From contig JALJCO010010564.1 of assembly GCA_023101725.1 (NCBI GenBank), forward strand, positions 248,001-312,000: a stretch of 64,000 nt of DNA, read 5' to 3'. Of this stretch, positions 51,676 through 63,948 are shown piece by piece. Each line of letters opens with the position of its first letter. Within the stretch, counting starts at the first letter, position 1. The DNA is from Atherinomorus stipes (Eukaryota; Chordata; Actinopteri; Atheriniformes; Atherinidae). Below the pieces are notes generated by a model. It made no database searches. It saw only the letters and a program-made list of their open reading frames with translations, and had not been told where the DNA came from. The translations under genes and the position numbers were made by a program.

Positions 51676-53412
51676 CGGCTGTCGTTAACATTGCCCGGAA
51701 GAGGAAGTGTCCAAAATCCGGGAACTTCCGGTAAGCGTGATAATCCCCTATTATGTCTGAATAATTTCATAAACATGACTTAAATCAGTACAATTCAGCC
51801 TCCGCTGCAGCAGGGGCCGCCACCGCTTCGTTCACCGCCATTATTCATCTCTGAAAACAGTTAGAAAGTCCCGCCTCTTCCGCTACGTCAGCAAGATGGC
51901 GTCTGTTTAGTGCAAGTAGTGTGCTTTGTTTTGCACTTCATTTTTGGCCATTATGAGGGCAACATCCAGGTACTTTCAGAGCACTGAATTGTCGCTTAAA
52001 TGACACCATGTGTGCACTACACACTCAACAACAGTGTTTGAAGTGCTCAGGTGTGCGGTCTGAGAAAGGCCCAGGTTTAATATTGGTTTGGCTTTCACCC
52101 ACTTTCTAGTTTTGAAGGAGAGGCTTGGGGCTGAGGAGCGATGTGACCATTAGCCCGAGGGGAGGTGCTCTCAGTTTGAATAGTGTTAACAAACAGAAAC
52201 AGGGGAACACTCCAGACTGTGGCTGAGCTCCTTCATGGTTGTTGCATACGTAACAACGCATGAAACAAGGAGAAATTTATTTTGAATTTAACCTTGGAAT
52301 GACCCACAATGATATCCTGCAATCTCTTGCAATTAAACAGCATGTGGTACAGTGTGTTACATGATATTCCGCCATCAGTTGTGATTAGGCATGACAGGAA
52401 ACTTAAGAAGAGCACAATCTGAAAATGGCCTTATTTCAGCGAGACTAGTTCATTTTGGACAACAATACGCAGACACACAAGTTCTCGATGCATCAGTAAA
52501 GCATGGCCAGGAGTTAATTATCCCGTTCCCACGCATCAGTAATCCGTGGCCCCCAGTTATTAATGCAGGACCACAACATAACATGTTGTGGTCCTGCATT
52601 AGTGACAAGTTATTTTTTTTCTGCAGATATCACCAGAGGGGCACCATACTTTTGCTTTAAATGCTGAGAAAAAAAAGAACTATTTGTCCTTCTGTTTACA
52701 TTTACAGCTTCCCTTCAGAGTGAAAGTAATTGGCAGTTTATAATAAATGAGAGTGGGCGAATGAGGCACAAAAACCTAATGAATATCAATGTGAAATGGC
52801 TCCAGCCACACTGAATTAAGTCAAAGTTTAAATGCCCACATTTCCAATAGCCCATTCACTTCAAACAGCTCTTGATAAGCTTGGAGTTGTTAAGCTGTGG
52901 TGCTTTGCTCAGCCGATATGGACTGCCTTATCCTGTAGAGTATGGTGGGTAAAAATAAGTGCTGAGGTATAAGAAAACCCTGTGCCTATGTAACAATCAG
53001 TGACAGTATTGCTGGTAAATTGCATTTGTAAGTAAGTGGGCTTAGCAGCGGTGAAAAGAAACAAAGCTCTGACAGCCCCTCAGAGGATCCATGTCTGTCA
53101 TTTTCATAAGCCAAAGTACCTGCTTTGCTCTCCAGAAAGGCTGAAGTGCTCTAATGTAAACAAGGTAAAGACAGGATTACTTGGATATGATAAGATGTTG
53201 ATGCATGTCAAACACAAGCAGAGGTCTGCTTAACCACCAACTTCACTAAGAAACTAGAGATGAGCTTATTGACATTCTGGAGTCAATACTTTAAGACCAA
53301 CAAGATATAATATGGGACTCTATGCTATCACCATACCACTATACAGATACAAACCATGCAATTTCTTTTCACTTCTAAGAGTTTTAGGCAATGGAATGAT
53401 GTGAAAACAGCC
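51676..53412. other. doc2b intron, minor repeat at 52030-52215
   Basis: 52065-52215 resembles the right half of the TTAA-flanked element at 54380-54917 (TTTGGCTTTNACCC, then CAAACAGAAAC). The rest is unrecognised. Confidence 0.45.
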
Positions 53413-54209
53413 AGTTTCTAGCGTCTGTGTCACATGATGGTGGTGGCCTATCAGGTTCTAGCTTCTGTATCACATAATGGTGCTGGCCTATCAGATTCTA
53501 GCTTCTGTATCACATAATGGTGCGGGCCTATCAGATTCTAGCTTCTGTATCACATGATGGTGGTAGCCTATCAGATTCTAGCTTCTGTATTGGTAGCCTA
53601 TCAGATTCTAGCTTCTGTATCACATGATGGTGGTAGCCTATCAGATTCTAGCTTCTGTATTGGTAGCCTATCAGATTCTAGCTTCTGTATCACATGATGG
53701 TGATAGCCTATCAGATTCTAGCTTCTGTATCACATGATGGTGGTAGCCTATCAGGTTCTAGCGTCTGTGTCACATGATGGTGGTAGCCTATCAGATTTCA
53801 GCTTCAGATTCTAGCTTCTATTTCACATGATGGTGGTAGCCTATCAGGTTCTAGCTTCTGTATCACATGATTGTTTTAGCCTATCAGATTCTTGCTTCTT
53901 TATCACATGATGGTGGTAGCCTATCAGATTCTAGCTTCTGTATCACATGATTGTTTTAGCCTATCAGATTCTTGCTTCTTTATCACATGATGGTGGTAGC
54001 CTATCAGATTCCAGCTTCTGTATCACATGATGGTGGTAGCCTATCAGATTCTTGCTTCTTTATCACATGATGGTGGTAGCCTATCAGATTCTAGCTTCTG
54101 TATCACATGATTGTTTTAGCCTATCAGATTCTTGCTTCTTTATCACATGATGGTGGTAGCCTATCAGATTCTAGCTTCTGTATCACACATTGGTGGTAGC
54201 TTCTCAGAT
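53413..54209. repeat. minisatellite, 40-bp unit with half-length variants
   Basis: Unit consensus: CACATGATGGTGGTAGCCTA followed by TCAGATTCTAGCTTCTGTAT. About 20 units; at least two (near 53590 and 53660) have lost CACATGATGG and are 30 bp. Two subtypes (TTGTTTTAGCC and GGTGGTAGCC) alternate in the second half, indicating a higher-order 80-bp repeat. Confidence 0.95.
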
Positions 54210-54375
54210 GTTATTATGATGCTACCGTTGCTGATGATGGTGATGTTTTTGGTATCTTTCAGTACTTTAATGCAGGTTATTGAACATTATGTTTTGGTAA
54301 ATTTATAATATTACTACTATATTTTATATTTCATAATTTTTTCTCTGAATAAACGTAAATAATCTCAACCTGTAC
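54210..54375. other. short spacer
   Basis: AT-rich, nothing recognised. Confidence 0.4.
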
Positions 54376-54379
54376 TTAA

Positions 54380-54917
54380 AGGTATAGTCCGAAGTTCCCC
54401 CCATGAAAAATAAACATTAGACTTGAGCAAGTGAAATCCATCTCAAACTCCGCCTTTGGGCCTCTCCTCCCGTGCCGTGGTGCGTTTGAATGCAGCTCCC
54501 TCTCCCCCTGCCTGTAATTCGCTCTTTTGTATTGTTTTGATCTGGTCGGGACGTTTCTGGGTGGAGATTTCTGTTTATATCAGCAGCCAATGACAGAGCT
54601 AAGAGCATGACGCTGTGTGGAAATAAGCTCATGATTGGAGCAGATCCCAGTCACTCAAACTCTCGAAGCAAAAAAAAAAGAAAGAAATGAAACATCGTGG
54701 ATGCACCGAAGAAAAGGGAAGAGCTTCAGATAATGCACTTTGGAAAACCAGGGTTAATAATAGTTTGGCTTTTACCCGCTTCTGAGCTCTGAAGGAGAAG
54801 CTTGCAGTTGAATAGGCTAGCTAGAACGAGGCGGCCATTATCCTGAGAGGGAGGAGCGCTAAGCTTGGATACTGTTGTTTGCAAACAGAAACGCTGGAGG
54901 GACTTCGGACTCTACCT
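54380..54917. mobile_element. non-autonomous DNA element with TTAA target duplication
   Basis: TTAA at 54376-54379 and 54918-54921 enclose AGGTATAGTCCGAAGT and (reverse complement) AGGTAGAGTCCGAAGT, 15 of 16 identical. 538 bp, no transposase. A partial relative lies at 52065-52215. Confidence 0.85.
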
Positions 54918-54921
54918 TTAA

Positions 54922-55639
54922 ATTATTTGATAACTGAAAGAAGTTTTTGATAATATGTTTGTTTACTTTACTCATCAATATAATTCATTATTGTTTTAAA
55001 AGCATTTCTTTACTTCTGTTCTCAAGTTTTACTTATATTTAATATCGCCCTTACATTCAACATGGGAATTTAAACTGTAAATCGTGTGGTTTTCTTGAAA
55101 GGGACTAAAAGTATCGCTATCTGTATGGATGAAAAAGTAACATTAGTTATTGGTATCATATCGACTGGAAAAATTTTGGTATCATCCCTCCCTATAAGAA
55201 ACCATCTAATTGGTGACTGGTCATAAATTTGGTTTTAGTTTTTTAAAACATCATTACATTCTCATGTTCTCTGGCATTTTGCTTGACTGAAATAGAGACA
55301 GTTAACATGAAAATAGTCCATCCCTCAGGTTAAGCTGTGTTGCTCATTCCAAATTTAAACGAGCCTTAGAAATAATTATAATAATAATGTCATTGCGAAG
55401 GTGACTAATCAGGCTTCCCAGCTGTGTTAAGTACAACACTAGTTGGTGTTATTAAAGGGGGAAATTAATCCATCAAACACAAATTTCCTCATATTTTGTA
55501 CTCAGATTTCAGTTCTAGTTTTACAGCAATGCAAAACTAGAACTTCAAGTTCCTTCAAGTGCCCAAACTTGAAGGTGTCAATGAAGTAAAAATACTTTGT
55601 TGCCTTACTTCTGTCAGATATTGGATTTTGGATACCATA
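54922..55639. other. doc2b intron, remnant of a TATCG-rich MITE
   Basis: 55100-55195 ends TTTTGGTATCATCCCTCCC, resembling the right end of the 23416-23797 MITE family. Otherwise unrecognised. Confidence 0.4.
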
Positions 55640-56725
55640 CCGTCTTCTGACGCTTATCCGGGGGTTGGGTCGTGGGGGCAACTATCTAAGCAGGGAAGCC
55701 CCATGTTTCCTCTCCCTGGCCACATCTACCAGCTCATCCAGGGGGATCCTGAGGCGTTCCCATGCTGGCTGGGAAACGTAGTTCCTCCATCATGTCCTGG
55801 GTCTCCCCTGGGATCTTGTCCGGGATGGTACATGCCTGGAACACCTCACCTGGGAGGCATTTGGGAAACATCCAAACAAAATCCCCAAGCCTCCTAATTG
55901 GGTTCTTTGGGAGGGGGGGGGGAGGGGTTTTTATTTGGAGCCACCTCGGGATGACGAGCCCCTCCCCTATCTCTAAGGGGGAGCCCAGCCACCTGAAGAG
56001 GAAACTCATTTCGGCCACTTGTACCCACAATCTCGTTCTTTGGCCAGGGCCAAAAGTGGGGGGAGGAAAGGAGGACGAACAGTAAAATGGGGGGTTTCTC
56101 TTTGGGTCAACCTCCTCCTCAACAAAAAGAAATGAATGAATTCTTAATCACTAAAGAGGCGGCACGGATCCTTTGTCCACCTCCTCTCCCTCCCTCCCCA
56201 CAGAAAAAAAAATAAAAAATTTTTCCCCCCCCGGGGGGGGGAACCCCCACAAAAAGAGGGGGAAACCCCCCATTTGGGGGGAGGAGTATGATGGAGGAGG
56301 GGGTTTTTTTTCTTATCCTCCTCGCGGAGGAGAAATTGGGGAGGGGGGGTGGACCAGGGAAAAGAAAAAAACAGAAGGAGAAGAACAAACCCCCAAACCC
56401 TCAAAAGAAAAAAATCTTTAAAAAATGAAAAGGGGGGGAGGGGCGCGCGAACTACCCAGAGGAAACACAGCGAGAAAGGGAAGGGTCCGGTCGTACAGGG
56501 ACCGGACCGCTTGAACAAGGGGGTCTGGCACTCTGTACTCCTAGAGCACCCCCCTCAGGGGTCCCCGGGGGACACGATTGAATGCCTTCTCCAAGTCCAC
56601 AAAGCACATGTAGACTGGTTGGGCGAACTCCCATGCCCCCTCCAGGACCCTGAAGAGGGTGTAGAGCTGGTCCACTGTTCCATGACCAGGACAAAAACCA
56701 CACTGCTCCTCTTCAATACGAGAAT
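55640..56725 (-). pseudogene. Rex3-type (RTE clade) LINE fragment with a garbled middle
   Basis: At the 5' side (minus strand, about 56720-56560) an RT segment reads EEEQCGFCPGHGTVDQLYTL and then VYMCFVDLEKAFNRVPRGPL: the FRPGRGT-like block and motif A with its catalytic Asp. The 3' side (55640-55905) matches the usual antisense 3' region of fish Rex3 (CATCATGTCCTGGGTCTCCC, GAACACCTCACCTGGGAGGC), ending near CGGATAAGCGTCAGAAGACG. Between 55909 and 56490 the sequence becomes homopolymer-rich, yet islands such as GGAAACTCATTTCGGCCACT remain collinear. The RT after motif A is lost. Clade named from memory. Confidence 0.7.
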
Positions 56726-58544
56726 TTTGAATATTCATACTTTTTGGAGTCATGTTTTTTTTCCGCCTATTTTTAAATTTGACTTCTTACATTTTAAGCA
56801 ATTATTGGTACTTTCTACTCCTTACATTTGAAAAAAAATAGCTTCATTACTGCATTTCCACTGTTATTGCTAAAACAAAAAAGAAAACACAAAGATTTTT
56901 TAAAAATTAAAGGCCTCCTTCCACTGAAAACCCGTTTAACTTGCTCCTTCTGAAATACGGAGGGTTTCCCCTTGTTTACTTACACATGCTGACTTGCTAG
57001 CGTTGCGTTCCCCCCAGTCGGCTGTGCTTTCTCATCAGAGAAACAATACGAAGAAAAGAGCGAATCGGGAACAGCCTTGCACTTCTACGTCACATTGCAA
57101 ATAGCGTATCCCACGTGGGGTTTCTATCTGTCCATTGGAAGGCAGGTAACCCTCCACTACACACTAGAAGTGAACACAGCACGACTGTAGCTTCGGAGTT
57201 GAGAAGCTAATTAGCTAACTGTTTGTTAGCATGGCGGAACAAACTTGTTTGTCGGCTCTATTTCCTGTCTGTAACAAAATAAGAGCGGAGGGCGGAGCTT
57301 CCTTCATACACTGATGGGAGGCAGCCAATCAGACGGAAATTCATGAGAAGGACCCGGAAAAGCCTGCCGTTGGACCACAAGCCTCTCTTCTAGTATACAA
57401 ATACAGCTGGATACAAAGCAACCAGAAGGTTTTTTTTAAACAGAAACGATGCAGAATGCATTCAATAATAATGGAGAACACAGAAATATTAATGAAATGA
57501 CCATGGAAGTACAACTTTAACAACATGAGCAGAGCACACAAAGATGGAACAGCTGGGCGGAGTAATGTGGAGGCGCAGATGGACGTTTACAGAGGAAAGT
57601 GGTGGAGACATGGAAAAGATCGGTGCATCAGGACGAGGCTGCAGATGCTGAAAACTAATATTTTCGGACCCTACTACCACCAGCATCAGTGGCAGCCGCA
57701 ACGTTACCCGAGTTCACCGTTTCATAGTGATGCAGGTCAGACAGCTGGTGTGTTTCAAGCTGCAGATGAAGATAACATGATGATAGCATCTGAGATCCTC
57801 CATGGTTCCGTTTACCTGCTGTTACAGTTCTATCTCCCATCACACAAACAGAAAACACTGAATATTACATAATTGGTCTTATATGTAATTTCCTGGTAAT
57901 CCAGATTAAATACTTGTTAATATATAATATGCTGTGTTAAACTGACGATGGATGTTGTAATACTGAGGGTGCTTGGCTACACTAGTCTGTCCACATGTAC
58001 CGTCCACATCTGTCCTGGTCTAACAGGTCAGTCCTCAAAGTGGAGCGATGAGGAAGGTTTTATCGGGTTAGATGCTGATGAGGGAACTTTCTGACTGAAT
58101 CAGGTTGTCAGTGTGTTTATCTGGATGGAAATGATGTGATTGCAGCTGGTTGGTTAAATGTTGATGTCTGAACTTCACAGCTCCATATGGAGAGTTTGTC
58201 TTTCTGTCTCCACACTGTAAGAAAAAATCCCAATTTTGTGCTTGATAATTCTAAATTTTTATAGAGGTATTTCTGTTTTTAAAAAATGGTGTACAAAACT
58301 TTTTTCTCTGTAATTTTAAGGTCAATCTCACATTCAAACCTATTCTAAAAAAAAAAAAAAAAGAAAAAAGAATCTACAAACTTTTTACCCATTATGCAAT
58401 TAACTTATTACCATGATGCAATAAAAAGAAAATGAAACTGGCTGGTACATAAATTCACCTCACTGGTTATTGGACAATTCTGAAAAAATGGGAGGGGCAT
58501 TGCTTCACCAAGGTGCACACAGTAGCTAGGTCCTTCAACCTGCA
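56726..58544. other. doc2b intron, no gene recognised
   Basis: A 115-codon frame at 57525-57872 has no recognised domain and is matched by equally long frames on the other strand. 58209-58300 starts CACTGTAAGAAAAAAT and may be a MITE end. Confidence 0.4.
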
Positions 58545-59710
58545 ACATATTGGAACTAGAAAAGCACTCGGAGAGCGCAGACCTCCACCAAGAAGCTCGA
58601 CTCCCTTATTTTTGTGTGTTCTGGATCATAGTATCCGGAATTTTCTCTGGATCCGGATCAACTTTGGAAACATTATAGAACTCATTGAGATCCTTTCTTA
58701 TAATTTTTTATCAAACACTCGGGTCATTTGTATGGAGTTATATGCAAAAATACCAAAAATTTGGCCTATCAGGGTGATGTTGATTTTAGACTGTTTAGGT
58801 GTTGGTAAGGATGTTTGATGTTCACCATGGGGTCAGAACACACACTCGAGTGTGTGTTCTGAACACCAGTAAAAACAGTTAACCAGTAAACCAGTGACCA
58901 GTAAAAACAGTTAACTGTTTTTACTGGTCACTCTTAATCACAACAGCACAGTAATGCAACAAACGACAGGCTTACAGGTGAGGAATTCCAGGTAGTTAAA
59001 GTGAATGCTGGATGAAAGTGAGTGTGGTCTATAAACACAGAAATACAAAGAAGCCATGAGGAACATTCGTTCAACAAATAAACACATTCAAGGTATTAAT
59101 TATGACTAATAAACCCCTTACAGTTACGACTAAACATGCATATGTGTTCAAGGCTAACAGTTACAGTAACTGGCATGTAACAGGTCAGCTAGCTTAATAG
59201 CATAAAAGGCACATGGTGAATGGAGGAACACTTCTGAATAAGCAAACCCGCTAAATACCATTAAAGGCTAAATAAACATCCTGTTCAGGCAGAAATACAA
59301 CTAGTTACTTCCAGTTCTTCACAAATGCACACAGTTCACCATCTTCAGCTGCTAGAAGTCTGTCCAACAGTCTTCTCTCCTCGTGCTCACCGCTGCTCAC
59401 AAGTTTCATTTCTGCATCCTGACATCATGTGCTCAGTAGCACAGCCGCACACTTCTGCCACAAGGGGGCACTCACGCCTCATCAACAGCCTTTCCAACAT
59501 GGCCGATCTCACAATGATAAAGAATCCTTCAAAACATTCCTAGATCCAGAAGATGATCCAGATCGCCACCAAAATTTAATGGGTTCATTCTTGGGCTGAG
59601 ACACACGGCTGGTGAAAAATTCAGCTCAATCCGTCCAGAACTTTTTCCGTAAAGTTGCAGACAGACAAACGGACAAACCAACGCTACAGAAAACATTACC
59701 TCCTTGGTAA
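58545..59710. repeat. dispersed repeat, copy 2 (partner 45340-49970)
   Basis: Collinear with the partner across 58550-59190 but without its large insertions, so it serves as the empty-site reference. A local palindrome AACACACACTCGAGTGTGTGTT lies near 58837, and GTAAAAACAGTTAACTGTTTTTAC-type symmetry near 58905-58925 (written here split: GTAAAAACAGTT, AACTGTTTTTAC). 59530-59710 has the typical end ACATTACCTCCTTGG. Confidence 0.7.
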
Positions 59711-62329
59711 TTGCATTCAACTCACCAAATACAAATACTGAAACAGTACTGCTGTATGATTCTCGTGTGCTTTGGTGGTGAAAGTACATACTGTACTTCA
59801 TGAACTGTGGATGAAAACAGCCTTTTAGGCATGGATTCAAAGTAATTACTGATTATTTAATGCAGACATATCTGGTCGGTCCTGCTGCAGCAAACATCTC
59901 CACAGCTGGGTGTCTGTCCGAACCCCTCGTCAGTGACCAAATTGGGGGCCTTAAGGGAAATGTTATTTGGAGGCCCCACCCGTCGTCACCCCATGCCCTC
60001 ACACTTCTCCCCATCGCCTGGAGTAGCACCTGTACGTGTAAAGATGCTGCTCGATGGCCCTGATGTGCTGACAAATTTCTGCATTGACCCTGTTAGAAAT
60101 CCAGACAAGCAGATTATGATATGTTCTGGTTTTAATGGCAAACTACATCGTGAAATTAATACTAGCCTCAAAAAGATTAAAAAGCAATTAATGCAAATAC
60201 ACTACCACTACTCCTACTACTACTACTACTACTACTAATAATAATAATAATGATTATAAAAACTACTACTGTTACTTTTACTGTCTATTATAGACTATTA
60301 TCCAAATACTACTTCTACTACCACTAGTAGTGGCCTGGTAGTAGCACTACAACTTCTACTTATATTAACAAAAACACCCCTATTGCTATCTACTATTGTA
60401 TTCTTTATTATTGTCATTAATGTTGTCATTGTATTATTATTATGATGCACAGTCCTAAGAAAAGATAATTCAGGATCAAATAAACTGATATTTGAAACTT
60501 TACATTCAAGTTTAGTTCCTCTGCCAACAAATGCATCAGTTACTCATTTCAATCAGTGTTTCTCCGTAATGTCCATTCAAAAGACGACTGTTGTGAATGA
60601 AATTAACCAACAGACAGTGACATTTATCTCCTTAAAGATAACTGAAAACTTCTTAACAGCATAAATTATATAAAACTATAGCAAATCTATTATATATTGG
60701 CTATAGTTTATAGCGTGTATGCAACCACCAACTGGTCTTTGTTTTACCGCTCTTTTTCAACAGAGGTGAATGCAGGACTTTAACAAGGCATTCAATAATT
60801 GTTAATGAGGACTGCTGGAAAAAAAAAATCTCGTCTAGACAGAAACTGAAGTTGGAGATTCCTGTCTAATGAGTGGCAGCGTAGGTGTCCGTGTTATAAA
60901 GTTTTATTTCAGCGACATCCCCACCTTCAAAAGCCGAGCAGTGCCTTTCCTCGTGTTTTGCCTTTTTTCTCTTTCTCTCTCTCTCTTGCTCGTGTTCGTG
61001 ATGCCTCTTCTGTCATATCGCGCCTGCCTGCACGCGCACCCACCATCTGATTGGTCAGATGTCGAGTGTTGTTGACGATCATTGCTTGATCAGATTACAG
61101 GTGGTCTCTTTTCTGTCTTCCACCTCACAGTATGGCACATATGCGCATCCATATGCGCTACCACGTGCAAAATGCGTCCCCTCGTTGGAGGATGAGGCCC
61201 TTCGTACAGTGCGTGTTCTGCGTTTAGGGAGGGGCGGCCCTGCCCCTCGTCACGCAGGAGTGCTGCTGTATTGAGGCTTGTGGTGAGGGTGACGGGATCT
61301 GGACTGATCAGTCCGATTCAGCTGAAGGAAACATCAAAACCTGCAGGACAGACTTCGGACACCCCTGGTCCACATGGAATAATGAGCTCTGGTGACTACA
61401 CGGTCTGCGTGTGCACACTGGTGAAAATGTGAGCATGTGTGTGTGTTGGTGTGACGTGGGTGAGTGTCTGACTCCCAGGCTGATGTTTCATCCTAGTTCG
61501 GTCCTGGAGTTGTGTCCAGACTTGTAGAATATGTCCAAGGCAGAGACACGAGAACTGGAGCAAAATGTCATACAGTTAGTACTTTTTTAAACCAGTACTT
61601 GTATACTTTTACTTGAGTAAAAAGCTTGGGTTGATACTTCAACTTCTGTAAAAGTCATTTTCAATCCTCATATCTATACTTCTACATAAGTTATGAATGT
61701 GAATACTTCTGACACTGATCCTTAGCCACATAGTTATTCACATCTATACTGGAACTTAAGCCTTCTGTTTTTATTAACATTTAGCATTAAACCCACATTT
61801 TTTAAAAAAATCAATGAAAACAGGTGCAGAATTATCACACAGATCACGTGCTGCTTTAGATTTCTTGCCACTAAGAACACGGATAATTAATTTTGATGAA
61901 GCCATTAACTCATCATCTAGTGGAAATAGCATCAATCAGCCAATCAGTGATTGGCTCATATTGAAGACTCACAGCCATCAAGATTGTAATTACAACACTA
62001 ACTGGAGTCACAAAAAGCTTAGAGAACCCATCTACAGTAGGTACTTACAGATCCACAGATTCATCCTGGAGGGTTACCAGGACAACGGTGAAGTGCTTCA
62101 AATGTAATAACAAACTTCTTTTTTTTCTAATTATATTCTCTGCTGCTGCACCCTTTGTTTATCTGAAATACTGAAAATGTTAAATTTCCTGTTTTCAGAG
62201 GCTCCACCCCCTGACAAGACAGTCCTCTCTGATTGGTCTAGTTTGGTTGGGACGTCTCAAAAAATAAAATATATGAAAATAAAAGAAAATAGAAAATGAC
62301 TAAGGTCTTCAAGTGAATTGTTATCAGTG
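59711..62329. other. doc2b intron, no gene recognised
   Basis: Contains (CTA)n/(AAT)n repeats at 60203-60251 and a TACTTTTACTTGAGTAAAAAG-like repeat fragment at 61575-61720 common in fish. No coding similarity was found; overlapping short frames lack domains. Confidence 0.4.
60203..60251. repeat. (CTA)n(ATA)n microsatellite
   Basis: CTACTACTA run followed by AATAATAAT. Confidence 0.92.
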
Positions 62330-62349
62330 AAAGAAAGAAAGAATCAATA

Positions 62350-62401
<52 letters not shown>

Positions 62402-62408
62402 ATCAATA

Positions 62409-62440
<32 letters not shown>

Positions 62441-62441
62441 G
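62330..62441. repeat. (GAAA)n microsatellite in two blocks
   Basis: Two GAAA arrays separated by a duplicated GAATCAATAAAGAAAG spacer. Confidence 0.95.
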
Positions 62442-62741
62442 AAATTAACTAAAAAGAAAAGAAAAAATTAAATTAAAGAAAATATAAAATTCCCCCAAAA
62501 AACAGAAATGAAAATTAAGTAAAGCAATAAAAAATTAATTAATTAATCTAAGTCAAATTGAACAATGATTAATTAGTTAATTACAGTTTGATTTAATTTA
62601 AACATGAAGAATAAAGTAATAGAAAAAAATACTCACGAAGAATCATCAACTTTGTGACGCTGTCGACTGCTTATATGTCCGACAATTCATTAAAAGATGT
62701 TCTTGTGTTTGTGAGAAAATCTGATTATGAAACCTGAATCT

Positions 62742-63920
62742 AGGGGTGTGACAAATTATCGATACATCAAAATATTATCACATTTTAGGTTGCGATATGT
62801 CGATATTAAAAACTGTGTCGATATTTTTAGATAAAGAAATTTCATGAGATTTCATCGTTCTGTTACGAAATCTGAAATTTTGCTGTTTTACTTGCAACGG
62901 TCCAGGAAAGTGGCTGCTTTACTGTAGCTCTGATACCTATGAGCACCTGCAGGTTCAGGTTCAACTTTCACACAGCAGAAAGCACAAGAAAAAAAAATAA
63001 AAATTTCATAATAAAAAACAAAGAAAAGAGAAAAAAAAAAAAAAAAGAAAAAAAGAAAAAAAAGAGAAGAGGAAAGGGGAGGAAAAAAGGGAGAAAAAAA
63101 GAAAAAAACAGAAAAAAAAGAAGAAAAAAGAAAAAAACAAAAAACAGAAAAGAAACGGGAAAAAAAAACAAAGAGAAAACAAAAACGAAAGAAAAAAAAA
63201 AAAAAAAAAAGGCAGCCAAAAAAAGAAAAACAACCAACAAACAAAAAAAAAAAATAAAAACGGAAATAAGAGAATATCATAAGAAAAAACAGAGGAAAGA
63301 AAACAAAAAAAAGTCTCGGGCATAAAAGAAAAAAAAGCAATGCGGTAGAAAACAACTATCGAAATAAAAAAAAAAAAATAACAAAATATTAAAAAGGAAA
63401 AAACCACTAAAAACCATTTTGGCCTTTAAAATGTGAGTCCAGGTTTTTTCATCAACCACCCAGTTGTTTGATGTTATAATGACTGACTGAAATGTTTATT
63501 CTACAAATGCAATAATATGCATTTTCATGTGCTACTTTGTTTTACTGTTTGACAAATTTCACATGAATTCGTGTTCATTTCTACTATTCCAGCTCAGCTG
63601 TGGTAATATCATCTTCTAAAGAACTTTATTTCTATTTTATTGTCACATCTATTCAGTTGGGTTTTCCCAAAGCGATAAATATTTATGTTCAGGGGGACGA
63701 TTGTAAACGTTTTATGATGAGATCCAAATGGCAAAGTTTAATAAATAGGACATGAGGGAACTGGATTTCATTGATTTTGACTCATTTTGTTGTTTCAATC
63801 ATCCGATGTAGTACATAGATACAACTTTTATTTCATGCTGCATTTTTAAATTTCTCTGAAGTGCCTAGAATATCACAATATTGTATCGTATCGTGACCCA
63901 TGTACCGTGACCCACCCCTA
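62742..63920. mobile_element. hAT-type element, TAGGGGTGTGAC family, perfect 8-bp TSD, beside a doc2b exon
   Basis: CCTGAATC at 62734-62741 and 63921-63928 flank ends TAGGGGTGTGAC and (reverse complement) TAGGGGTGGGTCAC. It aligns with 29994-30623 on the left and 43893-44278 on the right. A 437-bp A-rich block (62989-63425) is extra. No transposase. The right TSD ends 20 nt upstream of exon 63949. Confidence 0.85.
62989..63425. repeat. 437-bp A-rich low-complexity insert inside the hAT element
   Basis: At 30215-30222 the related element continues directly from ACAAG to TTAACATGCGTGTCCAGG; here the same flanks (CACAAG and ATGTGAGTCCAGG) are separated by A-runs broken by G, C and T. No target duplication or identifiable source. 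Lys/Arg-rich and Phe-rich frames are artefacts. Confidence 0.8.
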
Positions 63921-63948
63921 CCTGAATCTTGTCATTTTTACCCTCCAG

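Noticed and set aside
53413..54209. CRISPR-like array
   Set aside because: The repeats are directly adjacent with no spacers, and the genome is vertebrate; it is a minisatellite.
56909..57350. Further TTAA-flanked element starting AGGCCTCCTTCCACTG
   Set aside because: The left end resembles the others, but no matching right end with TTAA was found.
57525..57872. 115-codon frame as a gene
   Set aside because: No recognised domain, and comparably long frames run antisense; no splice or family support.
62888..63407. 128-155 codon Lys/Arg-rich or Phe-rich frames
   Set aside because: Artefact of the A-rich insert in the hAT element.
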